A stretch of 64,000 nt of DNA from Leifsonia sp. ALI-44-B (GCF_001984125.1 NZ_MTQL01000006.1:372001-436000), one strand, 5' to 3'. Positions 27,564-37,982 are shown, counted from the first letter of the stretch. Made by a program: numbers and translations. The notes: generated by a model not told the origin, from the sequence alone.

Positions 27564-28586
27564 TTATAGGACACCGGGCAGGAAGGCTCCCTGGGAGGGT
27601 TCGATTCCGAAGTGTTTCCACGCTTGGGGGGTCGCGACGCGTCCGCGCGGTGTGCGCGTGATGAGGCCGATCCGCACGAGGAACGGCTCGACGACGCTCT
27701 CGATGGTCTCTGACTCTTCTCCCACCGAGACGGCGAGAGTGTTGAGGCCGACCGGACCCCCGTCGAAACGTTCGAGCAGGATCTGCATGACGGCGCGGTC
27801 GAGGCGGTCGAGGCCCAGCGGGTCGACGTCGTAGAGCTCCAGGGCCGCGCGCACCGCATCGGCGTCCGCATCCCGACCGTGCACGAGGGCGAAGTCGCGC
27901 ACGCGGCGCAGCAGGCGGTTGGCGATACGGGGTGTTCCGCGGCAGCGGCCCGCGATCTCGGCTAGGCCCTCACGGTCGAGGTCGAAGTGCAGCAGGCGGG
28001 CGGCGCGCGCCAGTACCTCGCGCAACTCGTCCTCTTCATAGAACTCCAGGTGCGCCGTGAAGCCGAAGCGGTCACGCAGCGGGTTGGGCAACAAACCTGC
28101 ACGGGTCGTCGCACCGACGAGCGTGAACGGCGCCAGCTCGAGGGGAACGGATGTGGCACCCGCACCTTTACCGACCATGATGTCGATGCGAAAGTCTTCC
28201 ATCGCCAGGTAGAGCATCTCTTCGGCCGAGCGCGCCATGCGGTGGATCTCGTCGATGAAGAGCACCTCGCCGGGCACGAGCGACGACAGCACGGCCGCCA
28301 GATCACCCGAGTGCTGGATGGCGGGACCGCTCGACATGCGCAACGGGCGCCCCGATTCGTGCGCCACGATCATGGCGAGCGTCGTCTTGCCGAGTCCCGG
28401 AGGGCCCGCGAGCAGGATGTGGTCGGGCGTGCGTCCCTGCATCGCCGCGGCGGTCAACAGCAACTGCAGTTGCCCGCGCACCTTCGTCTGCCCGACGAAT
28501 TCGGCCAGCGATTCGGGCCGGAGCGCACCCTCGAAGGCGAGCTCGGCATCCGATTCGAGGTCGGGGCGGGTCAGGTCGTCTGCCAT
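27564..28586 (-). CDS. ruvB: Holliday junction branch migration helicase RuvB
   Basis: AAA+ motor that drives Holliday junction branch migration with RuvA. The 340-residue protein has Walker [12 protein letters not shown], Walker [11 protein letters not shown], sensor [21 protein letters not shown] and the C-terminal winged helix ([12 protein letters not shown]). Length is normal. The start shares one base with the ruvA stop (TGATG). Confidence 0.98.
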   Translation of the reverse strand: MADDLTRPDLESDAELAFEGALRPESLAEFVGQTKVRGQLQLLLTAAAMQGRTPDHILLAGPPGLGKTTLAMIVAHESGRPLRMSSGPAIQHSGDLAAVLSSLVPGEVLFIDEIHRMARSAEEMLYLAMEDFRIDIMVGKGAGATSVPLELAPFTLVGATTRAGLLPNPLRDRFGFTAHLEFYEEDELREVLARAARLLHFDLDREGLAEIAGRCRGTPRIANRLLRRVRDFALVHGRDADADAVRAALELYDVDPLGLDRLDRAVMQILLERFDGGPVGLNTLAVSVGEESETIESVVEPFLVRIGLITRTPRGRVATPQAWKHFGIEPSQGAFLPGVL

Positions 28587-29221
28587 CAGCGGGTCCTCCC
28601 GGCGGCGCTACTCGCGGCGGGCCCGAGTTGGGCAAGAGCCAGGCGCAGCAGGGCGGGCACGGAGGAGACATCCGCTTCGGGGTTGTTCGCGACGGCGTCT
28701 TCCACGGCGCGTTGAGCGATCTTCTCGGACCACCCCAAGCCGATGAGGGCCACGAGCACGCTCTCGTCGACGGGTTGGGCCGCGACGGCGCGAGCCGATG
28801 AAGCCGACGACGTGGATGCCGTGATGCGCAGTTTGCCCGTGAGCGCGACGACGATGAGCTTGGCCGTCTTGGGCCCGATGCCCGACACCTTGCGGAACAC
28901 GGCGTCGTCCTCGCTCGAGACGGCGCGGGCGACCTGATCGGGCGTGAGCACGGCCAGCACGCCGAGCGCGGACTTGGGGCCGACGCCCGTAACGCTCGTC
29001 AGAAGCTCGAACACCGCGAGCTGCTCGGCGGTCTCGAAGCCGAAGAGGGAGAGCGAGTCCTCACGCACGATGAGCGTGGTGTGAACGAAAGCCTCGGAAC
29101 CGGTGCGCATCGAGAGCGCATGCTCGGGCGTGACCTGGATCGACAGCCCCACCCCGCCGACCTCGATGACGGCCGTCGAACCCAGGGCGCTCAGAACTGT
29201 TCCACGTACCGAAGAAATCAC
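28586..29221 (-). CDS. ruvA: Holliday junction DNA-binding subunit RuvA
   Basis: Binds four-way junctions and loads RuvB. The 211-residue protein has the OB domain ([21 protein letters not shown]), two helix-hairpin-helix motifs ([17 protein letters not shown] and [16 protein letters not shown]) and the C-terminal RuvB-contact domain ([21 protein letters not shown]). The GTG at 29221 overlaps the ruvC stop as GTGA. Confidence 0.97.
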   Translation of the reverse strand: MISSVRGTVLSALGSTAVIEVGGVGLSIQVTPEHALSMRTGSEAFVHTTLIVREDSLSLFGFETAEQLAVFELLTSVTGVGPKSALGVLAVLTPDQVARAVSSEDDAVFRKVSGIGPKTAKLIVVALTGKLRITASTSSASSARAVAAQPVDESVLVALIGLGWSEKIAQRAVEDAVANNPEADVSSVPALLRLALAQLGPAASSAAGRTR

Positions 29222-29868
29222 TCTGTCAGCCTAGGCGAAGCCCCCGACGTTCCCCCGGAGCGTTCGGCGGCGCGCCACGCGCGTTGAGCCGGGGTGAGGC
29301 CGGACGAGCGGGTGCCGGCCGATGCCTGGGCCTTGGCCATCCGGGTCGAGACTCCCCCGCCCGCCGCGGCGGCCTGCTTCTGCAGCGACACGTTGCCGCG
29401 CCAGGCGTGGCAGATCGCCAGGGCTAGCGCGTCGGCCGCGTCGGCGGGTTGCGGCAGCTCGGCGAGACCGAGGATGCGCGCGACCATGGTCTGCACCTGC
29501 TTCTTCTCGGCCGAGCCGTAGCCCGTGATCGAGGCCTTGACCTCGCTCGGCGTGTGCATGCCGACGGGGATGCTGCGGCGCGCGGCCGCGTGCAGCGCCA
29601 ATCCCGACACCTGGGCCGTGCCCATGACGGAACGCAGGTTGTGCTGGGCGAAGACACGCTCGACGGCGACGGCCGCGGGGCCGAACTCGTCGATCGCCTG
29701 GTCGATGCCCTGCGCGATCGTCAGCAGGCGCTCCTCGATCGGCGCGTCGGGCGACGACCGGATGACGCTGTAGTGCACGAGCGAAGCCGTGCGCGTTCGC
29801 TCGACGTCGACCACGCCCACACCACACCGGGTGAGGCCGGGGTCGATGCCGAGCACGCGCATCGTCAC
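29218..29868 (-). CDS. ruvC: Crossover junction endodeoxyribonuclease RuvC
   Basis: Resolves Holliday junctions. The 216-residue protein has the RNase H-like start RVLGIDPGLTRCGVGVVD with the first catalytic Asp, the glutamate in VAVERVFAQHN and the C-terminal acidic pair in PADAADALALAICH. The last 50 residues are an extra low-complexity tail (ASAGTRSSGLTPAQRAW). The GTG at 29868 lies six bases after yebC; an ATG two codons later is equally possible. Confidence 0.96.
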   Translation of the reverse strand: MTMRVLGIDPGLTRCGVGVVDVERTRTASLVHYSVIRSSPDAPIEERLLTIAQGIDQAIDEFGPAAVAVERVFAQHNLRSVMGTAQVSGLALHAAARRSIPVGMHTPSEVKASITGYGSAEKKQVQTMVARILGLAELPQPADAADALALAICHAWRGNVSLQKQAAAAGGGVSTRMAKAQASAGTRSSGLTPAQRAWRAAERSGGTSGASPRLTE

Positions 29869-29874
29869 GCTCGA

Positions 29875-30639
29875 CTACTCGTCGTCGTCGGCGTGCAACT
29901 CGGCTTCGACCTCGGGGCTGAGGTCGAGGTTGGTGTAGATGTTCTGCACATCGTCGCTGTCTTCGAGCCCATCGATGAGCTTGAAAACGCGGCGGGCGGT
30001 GTCGGCGTCGACCTCGACCTTGAGGTTGGGGACGAACGCGACGTCGGCGGAGTCGTAGTCGATGCCCGACTCCTGCAGCGCCTGGCGCGTCGACACGAGA
30101 TCGGATGCCTCGGTGAAGACTTCGAACGTGTCGCCCTCGTTGGTGACCTCTTCGGCGCCGGCTTCGAGCACGGCGGCGAGGATGTCGTCCTCCGTCGTGT
30201 TCTCGGCGGGGACGACGATGACACCCTTGCGGCTGAAGTTGTAGGCCACGCTGCCCGGGTCGGCCATGGTGCCGCCGTTGCGGGTCATGGCGGTGCGCAC
30301 GTCGGCCGCGGCACGGTTCTTGTTGTCGGTGAGGCACTCGATCAGGAGAGCGACACCGTTGGGGCCGTAGCCCTCGTACATGATCGTCGTGTAGTCGATC
30401 ACTTCGCCCGTGAGACCGGCGCCGCGCTTGATGGCGCGGTCGATGTTGTCGTTGGGGACCGAGGTCTTCTTCGCCTTCTGCACAGCGTCGACAAGCGTCG
30501 GGTTTCCCGACATGTCGGCGCCACCGATCTTGGCGGCGACCTCGATGTTCTTGATGAGCTTGGCGAACGATTTCGCACGTCGCTGGTCGATGACCGCTTT
30601 CTTGTGCTTGGTCGTCGCCCATTTGGAGTGGCCGGACAT
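29875..30639 (-). CDS. yebC: YebC/TACO1 family protein
   Basis: Member of the YebC/TACO1 family, described variously as DNA-binding regulators and as translation factors that help ribosomes through proline-rich stretches. The 254-residue protein begins [20 protein letters not shown] and has the family segments [21 protein letters not shown] and [19 protein letters not shown]. The C-terminus is acidic ([12 protein letters not shown]). It heads the ruvC-ruvA-ruvB run, its usual place, with its own likely -10 box upstream (TAGAAT, 30670-30675). Confidence 0.96.
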   Translation of the reverse strand: MSGHSKWATTKHKKAVIDQRRAKSFAKLIKNIEVAAKIGGADMSGNPTLVDAVQKAKKTSVPNDNIDRAIKRGAGLTGEVIDYTTIMYEGYGPNGVALLIECLTDNKNRAAADVRTAMTRNGGTMADPGSVAYNFSRKGVIVVPAENTTEDDILAAVLEAGAEEVTNEGDTFEVFTEASDLVSTRQALQESGIDYDSADVAFVPNLKVEVDADTARRVFKLIDGLEDSDDVQNIYTNLDLSPEVEAELHADDDE

Positions 30640-30660
30640 ATGCTCCCTTACTGCCGTGAA

Positions 30661-30689
30661 ATCCCGTCTATTCTATGGCCCGACGGGAT
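30661..30689 (-). terminator. Inverted repeat between pdxT and yebC
   Basis: Perfect eight-base arms (30661-30668 and 30682-30689, ATCCCGTC with GACGGGAT) flank a 13-base loop. The loop contains TAGAAT, the probable -10 box of yebC. It may act as the pdxT terminator, as an operator over the yebC promoter, or both. Confidence 0.45.
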
Positions 30690-30731
30690 GTCTGGGGCCC
30701 GCGCACCGCCGAAGTGCGCCGCGGCTGGCGC

Positions 30732-31340
30732 TCAGGCCCGCACTCGACCGGCGATCTTGTCGAGGAAGTAGCGGTGGAACCGCGTGTCGCCCGTGACCTC
30801 CGGGTGGAACGATGTGCCCATGACGGAGCCCTGTTCGACCGCCACGATGCGCCCGTCGGGGACCTGTGCGAGCACGTCGACGTCGCCGCCCACGGCATCC
30901 ACGACGGGTGCACGGATGAAGACGGCGTGCACGGGCGGATCGCCCAGCGCCGGAACGTCGAGGTCGGTTTCGAACGAGTCGGTTTGCGTGCCGAAGGCAT
31001 TGCGCCGCACCGTGATGTCGAGGCCGCCGAGGGTCTGCTGCCCGGAGATGCCGTCGACGATGCGGTCGGCGAGCATGATCAGGCCTGCGCAGGTGCCGTA
31101 GGTGGGCAAGCCGCCCCGGATGGCCTCACGCAGGGGTTCGGCCACCTCGAACGTGCGCGCCAGCTTGTCCATGACGCTCGACTCGCCGCCGGGAATGACG
31201 AGTCCGTCGATCTCGGACAGCTCGCCGGCACGCCGAACGGGCACGGCGGTTGCGCCGAGCCCGTTCAGAACCGCGAGGTGTTCGCGAAAGTCGCCCTGGA
31301 GTGCCAGGACCCCGATGCGGGGCGTCGCGCTACCAGCCAC
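30732..31340 (-). CDS. pdxT: Pyridoxal 5'-phosphate synthase glutaminase subunit
   Basis: Supplies ammonia to PdxS for vitamin B6 synthesis. The 202-residue protein has [32 protein letters not shown], the nucleophilic cysteine in [13 protein letters not shown] and the His-Glu pair in [15 protein letters not shown], giving the complete triad. The GTG at 31340 overlaps the pdxS stop by 11 bases and gives the normal family length; upstream in-frame sequence lies within pdxS. Confidence 0.97.
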   Translation of the reverse strand: MAGSATPRIGVLALQGDFREHLAVLNGLGATAVPVRRAGELSEIDGLVIPGGESSVMDKLARTFEVAEPLREAIRGGLPTYGTCAGLIMLADRIVDGISGQQTLGGLDITVRRNAFGTQTDSFETDLDVPALGDPPVHAVFIRAPVVDAVGGDVDVLAQVPDGRIVAVEQGSVMGTSFHPEVTGDTRFHRYFLDKIAGRVRA

Positions 31341-32232
31341 GCTCGGCGAGACGGTGCGGGGCGGCGAGGTCGGCGACGTTGATGCCGACCATGGCTTCTC
31401 CCAGACCGCGCGACGCCTCGGCGATGACCTTGGCGTCGTCGTAGAACGTGGTTGCCTTGACGATCGCGGCGGCACGCTTGGCCGGGTCGCCCGACTTGAA
31501 GATGCCCGAGCCGACGAAGACGCCGTCGGCGCCCAGCTGCATCATGAGTGCCGCGTCGGCCGGGGTGGCCACGCCACCCGCGGTGAAGAGAACCACGGGG
31601 AGCTTGCCGGTCTGCGCGATCTCGGCGACGAGCTCGTAAGGCGCCTGCAGCTCTTTCGCGGCGACGTAGATCTCGTCCTTGGTCAGCGCGGACAGGGCGC
31701 GGATCTCGGCCTTGATGGTGCGGATGTGCTTGGTGGCCTCGGAGACGTCGCCCGTGCCGGCCTCACCCTTGGAGCGGATCATGGCCGCGCCCTCGTTGAT
31801 GCGGCGCAAGGCCTCGCCCAGGTTGGTGGCACCGCAGACGAACGGGATGCCGAAGCCCCACTTGTCGATGTGGTTCACGTAGTCGGCCGGGCTCAGCACC
31901 TCGGACTCGTCGATGTAGTCGACGTTGAGGGCCTCGAGCACCTGGGCCTCGACGAAGTGACCGATGCGGGCCTTGGCCATGACCGGGATGGACACGGTGG
32001 CCTGGATGGCCTCGATGAGGTCGGGGTCGCTCATGCGGGCGACGCCGCCCTGGGCGCGGATGTCGGCGGGGACGCGTTCGAGGGCCATGACGGCCACGGC
32101 GCCGGCATCTTCGGCGATGCGCGCCTGCTCCGCCGTGACGACGTCCATGATCACACCGCCCTTGAGCATCTCTGCCAGGCCGCGCTTCACGCGGTTGGAG
32201 CCGAATTCGCCGTTCGTGGTGCTGTCAGTCAT
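31330..32232 (-). CDS. pdxS: Pyridoxal 5'-phosphate synthase lyase subunit
   Basis: Builds PLP from ribose 5-phosphate, glyceraldehyde 3-phosphate and ammonia. The 300-residue barrel has [19 protein letters not shown], the first catalytic lysine in [30 protein letters not shown] and the [27 protein letters not shown] phosphate site. It is coupled to pdxT. Upstream, TAGAAT lies eight bases from the ATG and no clear ribosome site is present, so the mRNA is probably leaderless. Confidence 0.98.
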   Translation of the reverse strand: MTDSTTNGEFGSNRVKRGLAEMLKGGVIMDVVTAEQARIAEDAGAVAVMALERVPADIRAQGGVARMSDPDLIEAIQATVSIPVMAKARIGHFVEAQVLEALNVDYIDESEVLSPADYVNHIDKWGFGIPFVCGATNLGEALRRINEGAAMIRSKGEAGTGDVSEATKHIRTIKAEIRALSALTKDEIYVAAKELQAPYELVAEIAQTGKLPVVLFTAGGVATPADAALMMQLGADGVFVGSGIFKSGDPAKRAAAIVKATTFYDDAKVIAEASRGLGEAMVGINVADLAAPHRLAERGW

Positions 32233-32240
32233 AGTCTCAG

Positions 32241-32246
32241 ATTCTA
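32241..32246 (-). promoter_or_regulatory. -10 box of a probable leaderless pdxS transcript
   Basis: TAGAAT ends eight bases before the ATG at 32232, which puts the expected transcription start at or next to the start codon. No Shine-Dalgarno sequence lies between. Confidence 0.6.
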
Positions 32247-32321
32247 CTCGGGATTGATGAAGAGAACGCGGCCGGGGGCCACAGTATTACGCTCCGCGCT
32301 CGAGGCGCCGAGCGGGATATC

Positions 32322-32909
32322 TCAGGCCGGCCAGGCCGCCGCGAGCGACGCACGCACGTCGCCGAGCAGCTGCGGCAGAGCCTTGGTCTTGGCGATGATC
32401 GGCAGGAAATTGGCGTCGTGCTGCCAGCGCGGGACGATGTGCTGGTGCAGATGCGCCGCGATTCCGGCCCCCGCCACCTCGCCCTGGTTCATGCCGATGT
32501 TGAAGCCGTGGTTGTGCGAAACCTCACGGATGACGCGCATCGCGGTCTGCGTGAGCGCCCCGATCTCAGCCACTTCTTCGGGAGTGGCCTGGTCGTACGT
32601 CGCGATGTGGCGGTACGGGCAGACCAGCAGGTGACCGCTGTTATAGGGGAACAGGTTGAGCAGCACATAGGCGTGCTCGCCGCGCGCGACGATCAGGCCG
32701 TCCTCGTCGCTCAGCGACGGGGCGTAGCAGAACGGGCACTCGTGTTCCTCGGGCTGCTGGCCCTTCTCGATGTAGACCATGCGGTGCGGGGTCCACAAGC
32801 GCTGGAACTCGTCGGGCACACCCGCGAGATGCGCGGCGTCGTCGATGCGAACATCGGATGCTGCGGCATCCGCATCGGCGTCGTAGTCGCCCATGCTCAG
32901 GCGGGCCAT
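32322..32909 (-). CDS. HIT family hydrolase (AP4A phosphorylase-like)
   Basis: A 195-residue histidine-triad protein with the active-site motif [12 protein letters not shown] and a zinc-type [10 protein letters not shown] segment. It also has [15 protein letters not shown] before the triad. The homologue next to thrS in mycobacteria (Rv2613c) is an AP4A phosphorylase, so a role in removing diadenosine tetraphosphate, a by-product of aminoacyl-tRNA synthetases, is likely. It overlaps the thrS end by 13 bases, which suggests coupled expression. Exact substrate is inferred from the neighbour and family. Confidence 0.9.
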   Translation of the reverse strand: MARLSMGDYDADADAAASDVRIDDAAHLAGVPDEFQRLWTPHRMVYIEKGQQPEEHECPFCYAPSLSDEDGLIVARGEHAYVLLNLFPYNSGHLLVCPYRHIATYDQATPEEVAEIGALTQTAMRVIREVSHNHGFNIGMNQGEVAGAGIAAHLHQHIVPRWQHDANFLPIIAKTKALPQLLGDVRASLAAAWPA

Positions 32910-34861
32910 GCGGTGTCCACCTGAACGCGGTCGGCGATCGACTGGGTGATGCGCTGGGTGGCGTCGGCCACGGGAATGCCGTTGAGCTGCGTGCCGTCAC
33001 GGAAGCGGAAGCTGACCGAACCGTTAGCCGAATCCTCTTCGCCCGCGATGAGCTGGAAGGGGACCTTGGCCTTGGTGTGGTTGCGGATCTTCTTCTGCAT
33101 GCGGTCGTCGGAGTGGTCGACCTCGGCGCGCACGCCGGCCTTCTTGAGCTGGTCGATGACGTCTTGCAGGTAGTCGCCGTACTGCTCGGCGACGGGGATG
33201 CCCACGACCTGCACGGGGCTCAGCCACACGGGGAACGCGCCGGCGTAGTGCTCGAGCAGGATGGCGAAGAAGCGCTCGATCGAGCCGAGGAGCGCGCGGT
33301 GGATCATGACGGGCTGCTGGCGCGATCCATCGTCGGCGGTGTACTCGAGTTCGAAGAGTTCGGGCTGGTTGAAGTCGAGCTGCACGGTGGAGAGCTGCCA
33401 CGTGCGGCCGATGGCATCCCGAGCCTGCACCGAGATCTTGGGGCCGTAGAACGCCGCGCCGCCCGGGTCGGCGACGAGCTCGAGGCCCGACTCGACGGCC
33501 ACCTGACGCAGGGTCTCGGTGGCTTCTTCCCAGACCTCGTCGGTGCCGACGTATTTGACCGGGTCTTTCGTCGAGAGCTCGAGGTAGAAGTCGTTGAGGC
33601 CGTAGCCGCGCAGAGTTTCGAGCACGAACTGGAGCTGGCGGGCCAGCTCCTCTTTCACCTGACCGGGCGTGACGTAGATGTGGGCGTCGTCCTGGGTCAG
33701 GCCGCGCACGCGTGTGAGACCCGAGAGGGTGCCGCTCTTCTCGTAGCGGTAGACGGTGCCGAACTCGGCCAACCGCATGGGCAGCTCTCGGTAGCTGCGA
33801 CCGCGCGCCCGGTAGATGAGGTTGTGCATGGGGCAGTTCATGGGCTTCAGGTAGTAGTCCTGGCCCTGACGCGTGACCTCGCCGGCCTCGTTGTACTCGG
33901 CATCGAGGTGCATCGCCGGGAACATGCCGTCTTTGTACCAGCTGAGGTGCTGGCTGGTCTCGAACAGGTGACCCTTGGTGATGTGCGGGGTGTTGACGAG
34001 GTCGTAACCGGAGGCGACGAGTCGCTCGCGCATGTAGTTCTCGATCTCGGCGCGGATGATTCCGCCCTTGGGGTGGAACACGGCGAGTCCCGAGCCGATC
34101 TCGTCGGGGAAGCTGAAGAGATCGAGTTCGCGGCCGAGCTTGCGGTGGTCGCGCTTCGCCGCTTCCTCCATGCGGGCCTGGTAGGCGCGCAGTTCGTCCT
34201 TGGTGGGCCAGGCGGTGCCGTAGATGCGCTGCAGCTGTGGGTTCTTCTCCGAACCGCGCCAGTATGCCGCGGCCACGCGGGTGAGCGCGTAGCCGTTGCC
34301 GATCATGCGCGTCGAAGGCAGGTGCGGGCCCCGGCACAGGTCCTTCCACAGCGTCTCGCCCGACTTGGGGTCGATGTTGTCGTAGATGGTGAGCTCGGCG
34401 CCGCCGACCTCGACGCTCTCGTTGTCTTCGCCGGCGTGCCCACCCTTGATGCCGATCAGCTCGAGCTTGTAGGGCTCGGACGCGAGCTCCTCGCGAGCCT
34501 CTTCTTCGGAGACGACGCGGCGCACGAAACGCTGCCCCTGCCGGATGATCCGGTCCATCTCCTTCTGCAGCGCCTTGAGGTCTTCGGGCGTGAACGCCTC
34601 GTGCACGTCGAAGTCGTAGTAGAAGCCGTCGGTGACGGGCGGCCCGATGCCGAGGCGTGCGTCGGGGTTGACCTTCTGCACGGCCTGCGCAAGCACGTGC
34701 GCGGCCGAGTGACGCAGGATGTTCAAGCCATCCTCGGAGTCGATCGTGACGGCCTCGACCGTGTCGGCGTCGGTGACCTGCGTGGCCAGATCTTTCAGCT
34801 CGCCGTTGACGCGCATCGCGACGACGGACCGATCGGTGAATAGCTCAAAACCGTCAGGCAC
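32897..34861 (-). CDS. thrS: Threonyl-tRNA synthetase
   Basis: Charges tRNA-Thr. The 654-residue protein has an N-terminal TGS-like region ([19 protein letters not shown]), the editing/second additional domain ([19 protein letters not shown] with zinc-type histidines), the class II core ([40 protein letters not shown]) and a C-terminal anticodon domain. The GTG at 34861 was chosen because AAGGAG lies nine bases upstream (34871-34876). A TTG at 34897 would place that ribosome site inside the gene. Confidence 0.97.
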   Translation of the reverse strand: MPDGFELFTDRSVVAMRVNGELKDLATQVTDADTVEAVTIDSEDGLNILRHSAAHVLAQAVQKVNPDARLGIGPPVTDGFYYDFDVHEAFTPEDLKALQKEMDRIIRQGQRFVRRVVSEEEAREELASEPYKLELIGIKGGHAGEDNESVEVGGAELTIYDNIDPKSGETLWKDLCRGPHLPSTRMIGNGYALTRVAAAYWRGSEKNPQLQRIYGTAWPTKDELRAYQARMEEAAKRDHRKLGRELDLFSFPDEIGSGLAVFHPKGGIIRAEIENYMRERLVASGYDLVNTPHITKGHLFETSQHLSWYKDGMFPAMHLDAEYNEAGEVTRQGQDYYLKPMNCPMHNLIYRARGRSYRELPMRLAEFGTVYRYEKSGTLSGLTRVRGLTQDDAHIYVTPGQVKEELARQLQFVLETLRGYGLNDFYLELSTKDPVKYVGTDEVWEEATETLRQVAVESGLELVADPGGAAFYGPKISVQARDAIGRTWQLSTVQLDFNQPELFELEYTADDGSRQQPVMIHRALLGSIERFFAILLEHYAGAFPVWLSPVQVVGIPVAEQYGDYLQDVIDQLKKAGVRAEVDHSDDRMQKKIRNHTKAKVPFQLIAGEEDSANGSVSFRFRDGTQLNGIPVADATQRITQSIADRVQVDTAWPA

Positions 34862-34928
34862 CAGGGTCCACTCCTTAGACAAAATCGTTCTGTACAACTG
34901 TAGTGCGACGGCGGTGGCTCAACGCGCA

Positions 34929-34962
34929 GCGGGCCCCTATGGCCGAAGCCATGGGGACCCGC
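34929..34962 (-). terminator. Terminator after the surface protein gene
   Basis: Arms 34929-34943 and 34948-34962 pair at 14 of 15 positions, including one G-U, around a CGAA loop. It lies between the surface-protein stop and thrS. No U-tract follows on the minus strand. Confidence 0.75.
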
Positions 34963-34983
34963 AACGTGCCGTGTCTGGCGCGC

Positions 34984-37791
34984 CTAGCGTTTCGCCTGTC
35001 GGCGGCGCGCGGCGACCCACAGAATCGATCCGAGGACCAGCAGTCCTAGCACCACCAGACCGGCCACCATCGGGGCCGCTCCGGTCGCAGCGAGGATGAT
35101 CTTCGGCTCGGGCGACAGCGGCACGATGGCCACAGACGGCTCCGAGACAACCGGTCCCGAGCGGGCGGATGCCGTGGCCGACGCCGTGTTCGACACGCCC
35201 TGCTCACGGATATCGGCATCGGTTACCGCGTAATTGGCCGAAGCCGTCACGGTTTCGCCGGGCGCCAGTTGGCCCGCCTCACCCGGCCACGTGCCGAAGG
35301 TGATGAGCGAGAGCCGGGGCAGTCGATCGTCCACCTGCACGTCGGTGAGCGTCACATTGCCCTCGTTCGTCACGGTGAAGGAGTATTCGACGGATTCGCC
35401 GGGGACTGCGTGCGAACCGCCGGCGAAAGCCGCACGCTTCTCGATCGTGAGCACGGCCAGGTTGTTGAGGTCGACGTTCGCCGCGTCGAGCACCTCGGGG
35501 ATGGGGCTCCCGTCCAGGGTCCGCGCCCCCGCCGATGCAGTGTTGTCGACCGTGCCCGTATCGATGTCCTCCTGCGTCAGAACGTAGGAGGCGGTTGCGC
35601 GGACGCTCTGACCGGGCGCCAACACGCCGTCGGTTCCACTCGGGTACTGCTCGAACGTCAGCGTCGAGAGGCGCGGTAGTTCGTCGCGTACCGTGACGTC
35701 TTTCGCGGTGGTGGCGCCAACGTTCGAGATCTCGAACTCGTAGGCGATGCGGTCGCCAGGCTTGGGCGTGTCGCCGCCCTCGAAGACGGCTGTCTTCTCG
35801 ATGGCGATCTCGGAGCGCGACGGGATCGGAACGCTTACCGTGCTCTCGACGGTCGGCACGGGGCCGGCACCGCTGACGCCGGACACGGTCGCGGTGTTAT
35901 CCACGGAACGCGCATCGATGTCGGCCTGCGTGAGCTCATAGGTCGCGGATGCCGTCACCGACTCGCCCGGCGCCAATGACCCGGGTGTGCCCGGCCAGGC
36001 GTCGTACTCGAGCGTGCTGAGCCCCGGCTTCGGGTCGACGATCGCGGTTTGGGCGACCGTGAGCGACCCCGTGTTGGTCACCGCGAAGGTGTAGTCGACC
36101 CGGTCCCCCGCTTCGGCATCGCCTGCCGCCAGAACGCCCTTTTTCGTCAGAGTAAGGCTCGCCGTCCGGTCGAGCGGCGTGGTGGTCGTCGAGTCGGGCG
36201 CGTCTACGGCCTGGTTCAGGGGAGACAGCGCCGAGGCGGATGCCGTGTTGACGACCGACCCACGATCGGTGTCCGCCTGGGTCACCGTGTAGTCGGCTCG
36301 GAATGTGACGCTCTGACCGGGTCGTAGTACGCCGGCGCTGCCGCTCGGCCAGTCGGTGGCTGTGAGGGCACCGAGGCCGGGCAGCGGGTCTGTGACCGTC
36401 ACGCCCGTCACGGAGACCGAGCTCGGGTTGGTGACGACGAAGGCGTAGGTCAGCACATCGGATGTGTTCGTGACGCCGTCTTTCGATACATCCGTCACCT
36501 TTTCGACCGTCTTCTCGAGATCGAGCGTGGGTTCGGCGGCGACCAGCTCCACGGAGTAGTCCTCGACCTCGCCGGCGCGTTGGGGGCCGGCCGGGCCGGC
36601 TGCGTCGTTTCCGACGGCGAGGCGGATGCGGGCGAACGATGTCCCGCTGGCGGCGATGCGCTTCTCAAGGCCCGTCCAGGTCAGGCGCGTGCTGGTGCCG
36701 GATGCGCCGGGAGGCACGACGGCCGAGGCGGCTTCGCTCGGCTCGAACGTGCCGTTTCGGTCGAAGTCGATCCAGGCGGTCAGTGTGGCCGGCACCGACA
36801 GGACACGGTTCGTGGTCGCGACGTCGACCGAGTAGCCCCCACCTTCGATGGCTTCCACAGTCGGAAGAGTGGCAACGCCATCCTCGTCGTCGACAGCGAC
36901 GTTCGGGCGATCTCCGGCGGGGGCATCGTCGCCGCGAGCATCGGCGCTGAAGGCCGACATCCTCTCGCCGTCGACCAGTGCGCCGAGGAACGTGCCCGCG
37001 TTCGCGGGATGGGATGCCGCGCCATAGCTCTCGGGCGCATCGCCGTGGTCGACCGCGAATGTGGCACAACTGGGCGCGTAACCGTCGAGGCCTTCGCCAC
37101 CGAGCTGCGGACGGTAACCCCGCACGATGGATGAATTCAGTTCACCGTCGCCCGATTCGCAGAACGGTCCTTCGATGCGCTGGCCCGTGGGGTTGGCACG
37201 GCTGTCCCCCGCGGTCACGAGCGTCTTCTGTGCCGTGCCATCCACCTTCAGTTCACCGTCGGTGGTCACGACGAGGGGGCGGCAACTGAGGATCGCGCTC
37301 TGCGTCCACTGAGTGGCCTGGCTGGTGAAGGTCGAGCCGGAGAGCTGATAGGCCACTTGGTTCACCGGGCAGAGGCCTTCGGTGGTGTTGCCCCGGCCCT
37401 CGTTGAAGGCGGGGAAGCTCAACCATTCCGCGTTCGGGGTCACGGCCGGCTTTCCATCGGCACCGATGTCGACGGAACCGCACAAGAGGTCCAATTGCAC
37501 GAGGATGCCGCCGGGGCCCGTCGCTCCCACACGGTTCTGTCCGCGAGCACCGACGAGGACTTCGTCGCCCTCACATTCGCGCGGCGCATCGGCATTCTTC
37601 TGCGAACCGATGATGCCTCCGCTCGTTGAGGGCGTCACCGGCACCGCGGCCAAGGCCGAACTGGCGGCGCCACCCCCGACCATCAGCGCCACGAGTCCCA
37701 CAGCGACAAGCTCCCGCCCGCGACTTCGCCGCGTTCCCGACCTCTTCTTCTGCCCTCTACCTGCATCGAACACTCGGCACGCTCCATTCAT
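34984..37791 (-). CDS. LAXTG-anchored surface protein with GEVED domain and four DUF11-type repeats
   Basis: A 935-residue secreted cell-wall protein. A basic N-terminus and hydrophobic stretch (ELVAVGLVALMVGGGAASS) form a signal peptide with likely cleavage after ALA. Residues 50-235 are a unique region; about 240-430 contain AWIDFDRNGTFEPSEA and end GEVEDYSVEL, a GEVED domain. Four DUF11-type (DUF7507-like) repeats of about 115 residues follow, each with VTNxGxxTxxxVxVxDxxP, WPGxxGxLAPGxSVTA and YxxTQxDIDxGxVxNTA segments. LAATG near residue 900, a membrane segment and RRRQAKR form a sorting signal of the LAXTG class used by class E sortases. No sortase gene is in the window. The ATG at 37791 was preferred to the adjacent TTG. 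Confidence 0.88.
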   Translation of the reverse strand: MNGACRVFDAGRGQKKRSGTRRSRGRELVAVGLVALMVGGGAASSALAAVPVTPSTSGGIIGSQKNADAPRECEGDEVLVGARGQNRVGATGPGGILVQLDLLCGSVDIGADGKPAVTPNAEWLSFPAFNEGRGNTTEGLCPVNQVAYQLSGSTFTSQATQWTQSAILSCRPLVVTTDGELKVDGTAQKTLVTAGDSRANPTGQRIEGPFCESGDGELNSSIVRGYRPQLGGEGLDGYAPSCATFAVDHGDAPESYGAASHPANAGTFLGALVDGERMSAFSADARGDDAPAGDRPNVAVDDEDGVATLPTVEAIEGGGYSVDVATTNRVLSVPATLTAWIDFDRNGTFEPSEAASAVVPPGASGTSTRLTWTGLEKRIAASGTSFARIRLAVGNDAAGPAGPQRAGEVEDYSVELVAAEPTLDLEKTVEKVTDVSKDGVTNTSDVLTYAFVVTNPSSVSVTGVTVTDPLPGLGALTATDWPSGSAGVLRPGQSVTFRADYTVTQADTDRGSVVNTASASALSPLNQAVDAPDSTTTTPLDRTASLTLTKKGVLAAGDAEAGDRVDYTFAVTNTGSLTVAQTAIVDPKPGLSTLEYDAWPGTPGSLAPGESVTASATYELTQADIDARSVDNTATVSGVSGAGPVPTVESTVSVPIPSRSEIAIEKTAVFEGGDTPKPGDRIAYEFEISNVGATTAKDVTVRDELPRLSTLTFEQYPSGTDGVLAPGQSVRATASYVLTQEDIDTGTVDNTASAGARTLDGSPIPEVLDAANVDLNNLAVLTIEKRAAFAGGSHAVPGESVEYSFTVTNEGNVTLTDVQVDDRLPRLSLITFGTWPGEAGQLAPGETVTASANYAVTDADIREQGVSNTASATASARSGPVVSEPSVAIVPLSPEPKIILAATGAAPMVAGLVVLGLLVLGSILWVAARRRQAKR

Positions 37792-37804
37792 CAACTGTCA
37801 CCAC

Positions 37805-37833
37805 ATCATGGCATGCTGATATATCGTCTGCAA
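37805..37833 (-). promoter_or_regulatory. Possible promoter of the surface protein gene
   Basis: TTGCAG at 37828-37833 and CATGAT at 37805-37810 with a 17-base spacer, ending 13 bases before the ATG at 37791. Confidence 0.35.
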
Positions 37834-37865
37834 CAGCGAGATGCACATCGCCCAGCTCTCGTCCG

Positions 37866-37940
37866 TATGTCGCGATACCGGGACCGAACCACCCCGATCG
37901 CAGGTCATGCGATCCCGGGCCACCGCCGATCCCCTAAAGA
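37866..37940 (-). pseudogene. Decayed tRNA-like unit (copy 1)
   Basis: Aligned at a 145-base offset with the unit at 38011-38085. On the minus strand it keeps a seven-base loop ATGACCT closed by GATCGC and GCGATC, which looks like an anticodon arm with GAC (Val). A T-loop-like GGTTCGGTCCCGGTA follows. The acceptor 5' strand and D-arm are not recognisable and no CCA follows. It is not a working tRNA as far as can be seen; it could alternatively be a small structured RNA. Confidence 0.55.
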
Positions 37941-37982
37941 ACCCTCAGCTGCTAATAGCCGCAGCCTGCCCCAAGCAGAAAG

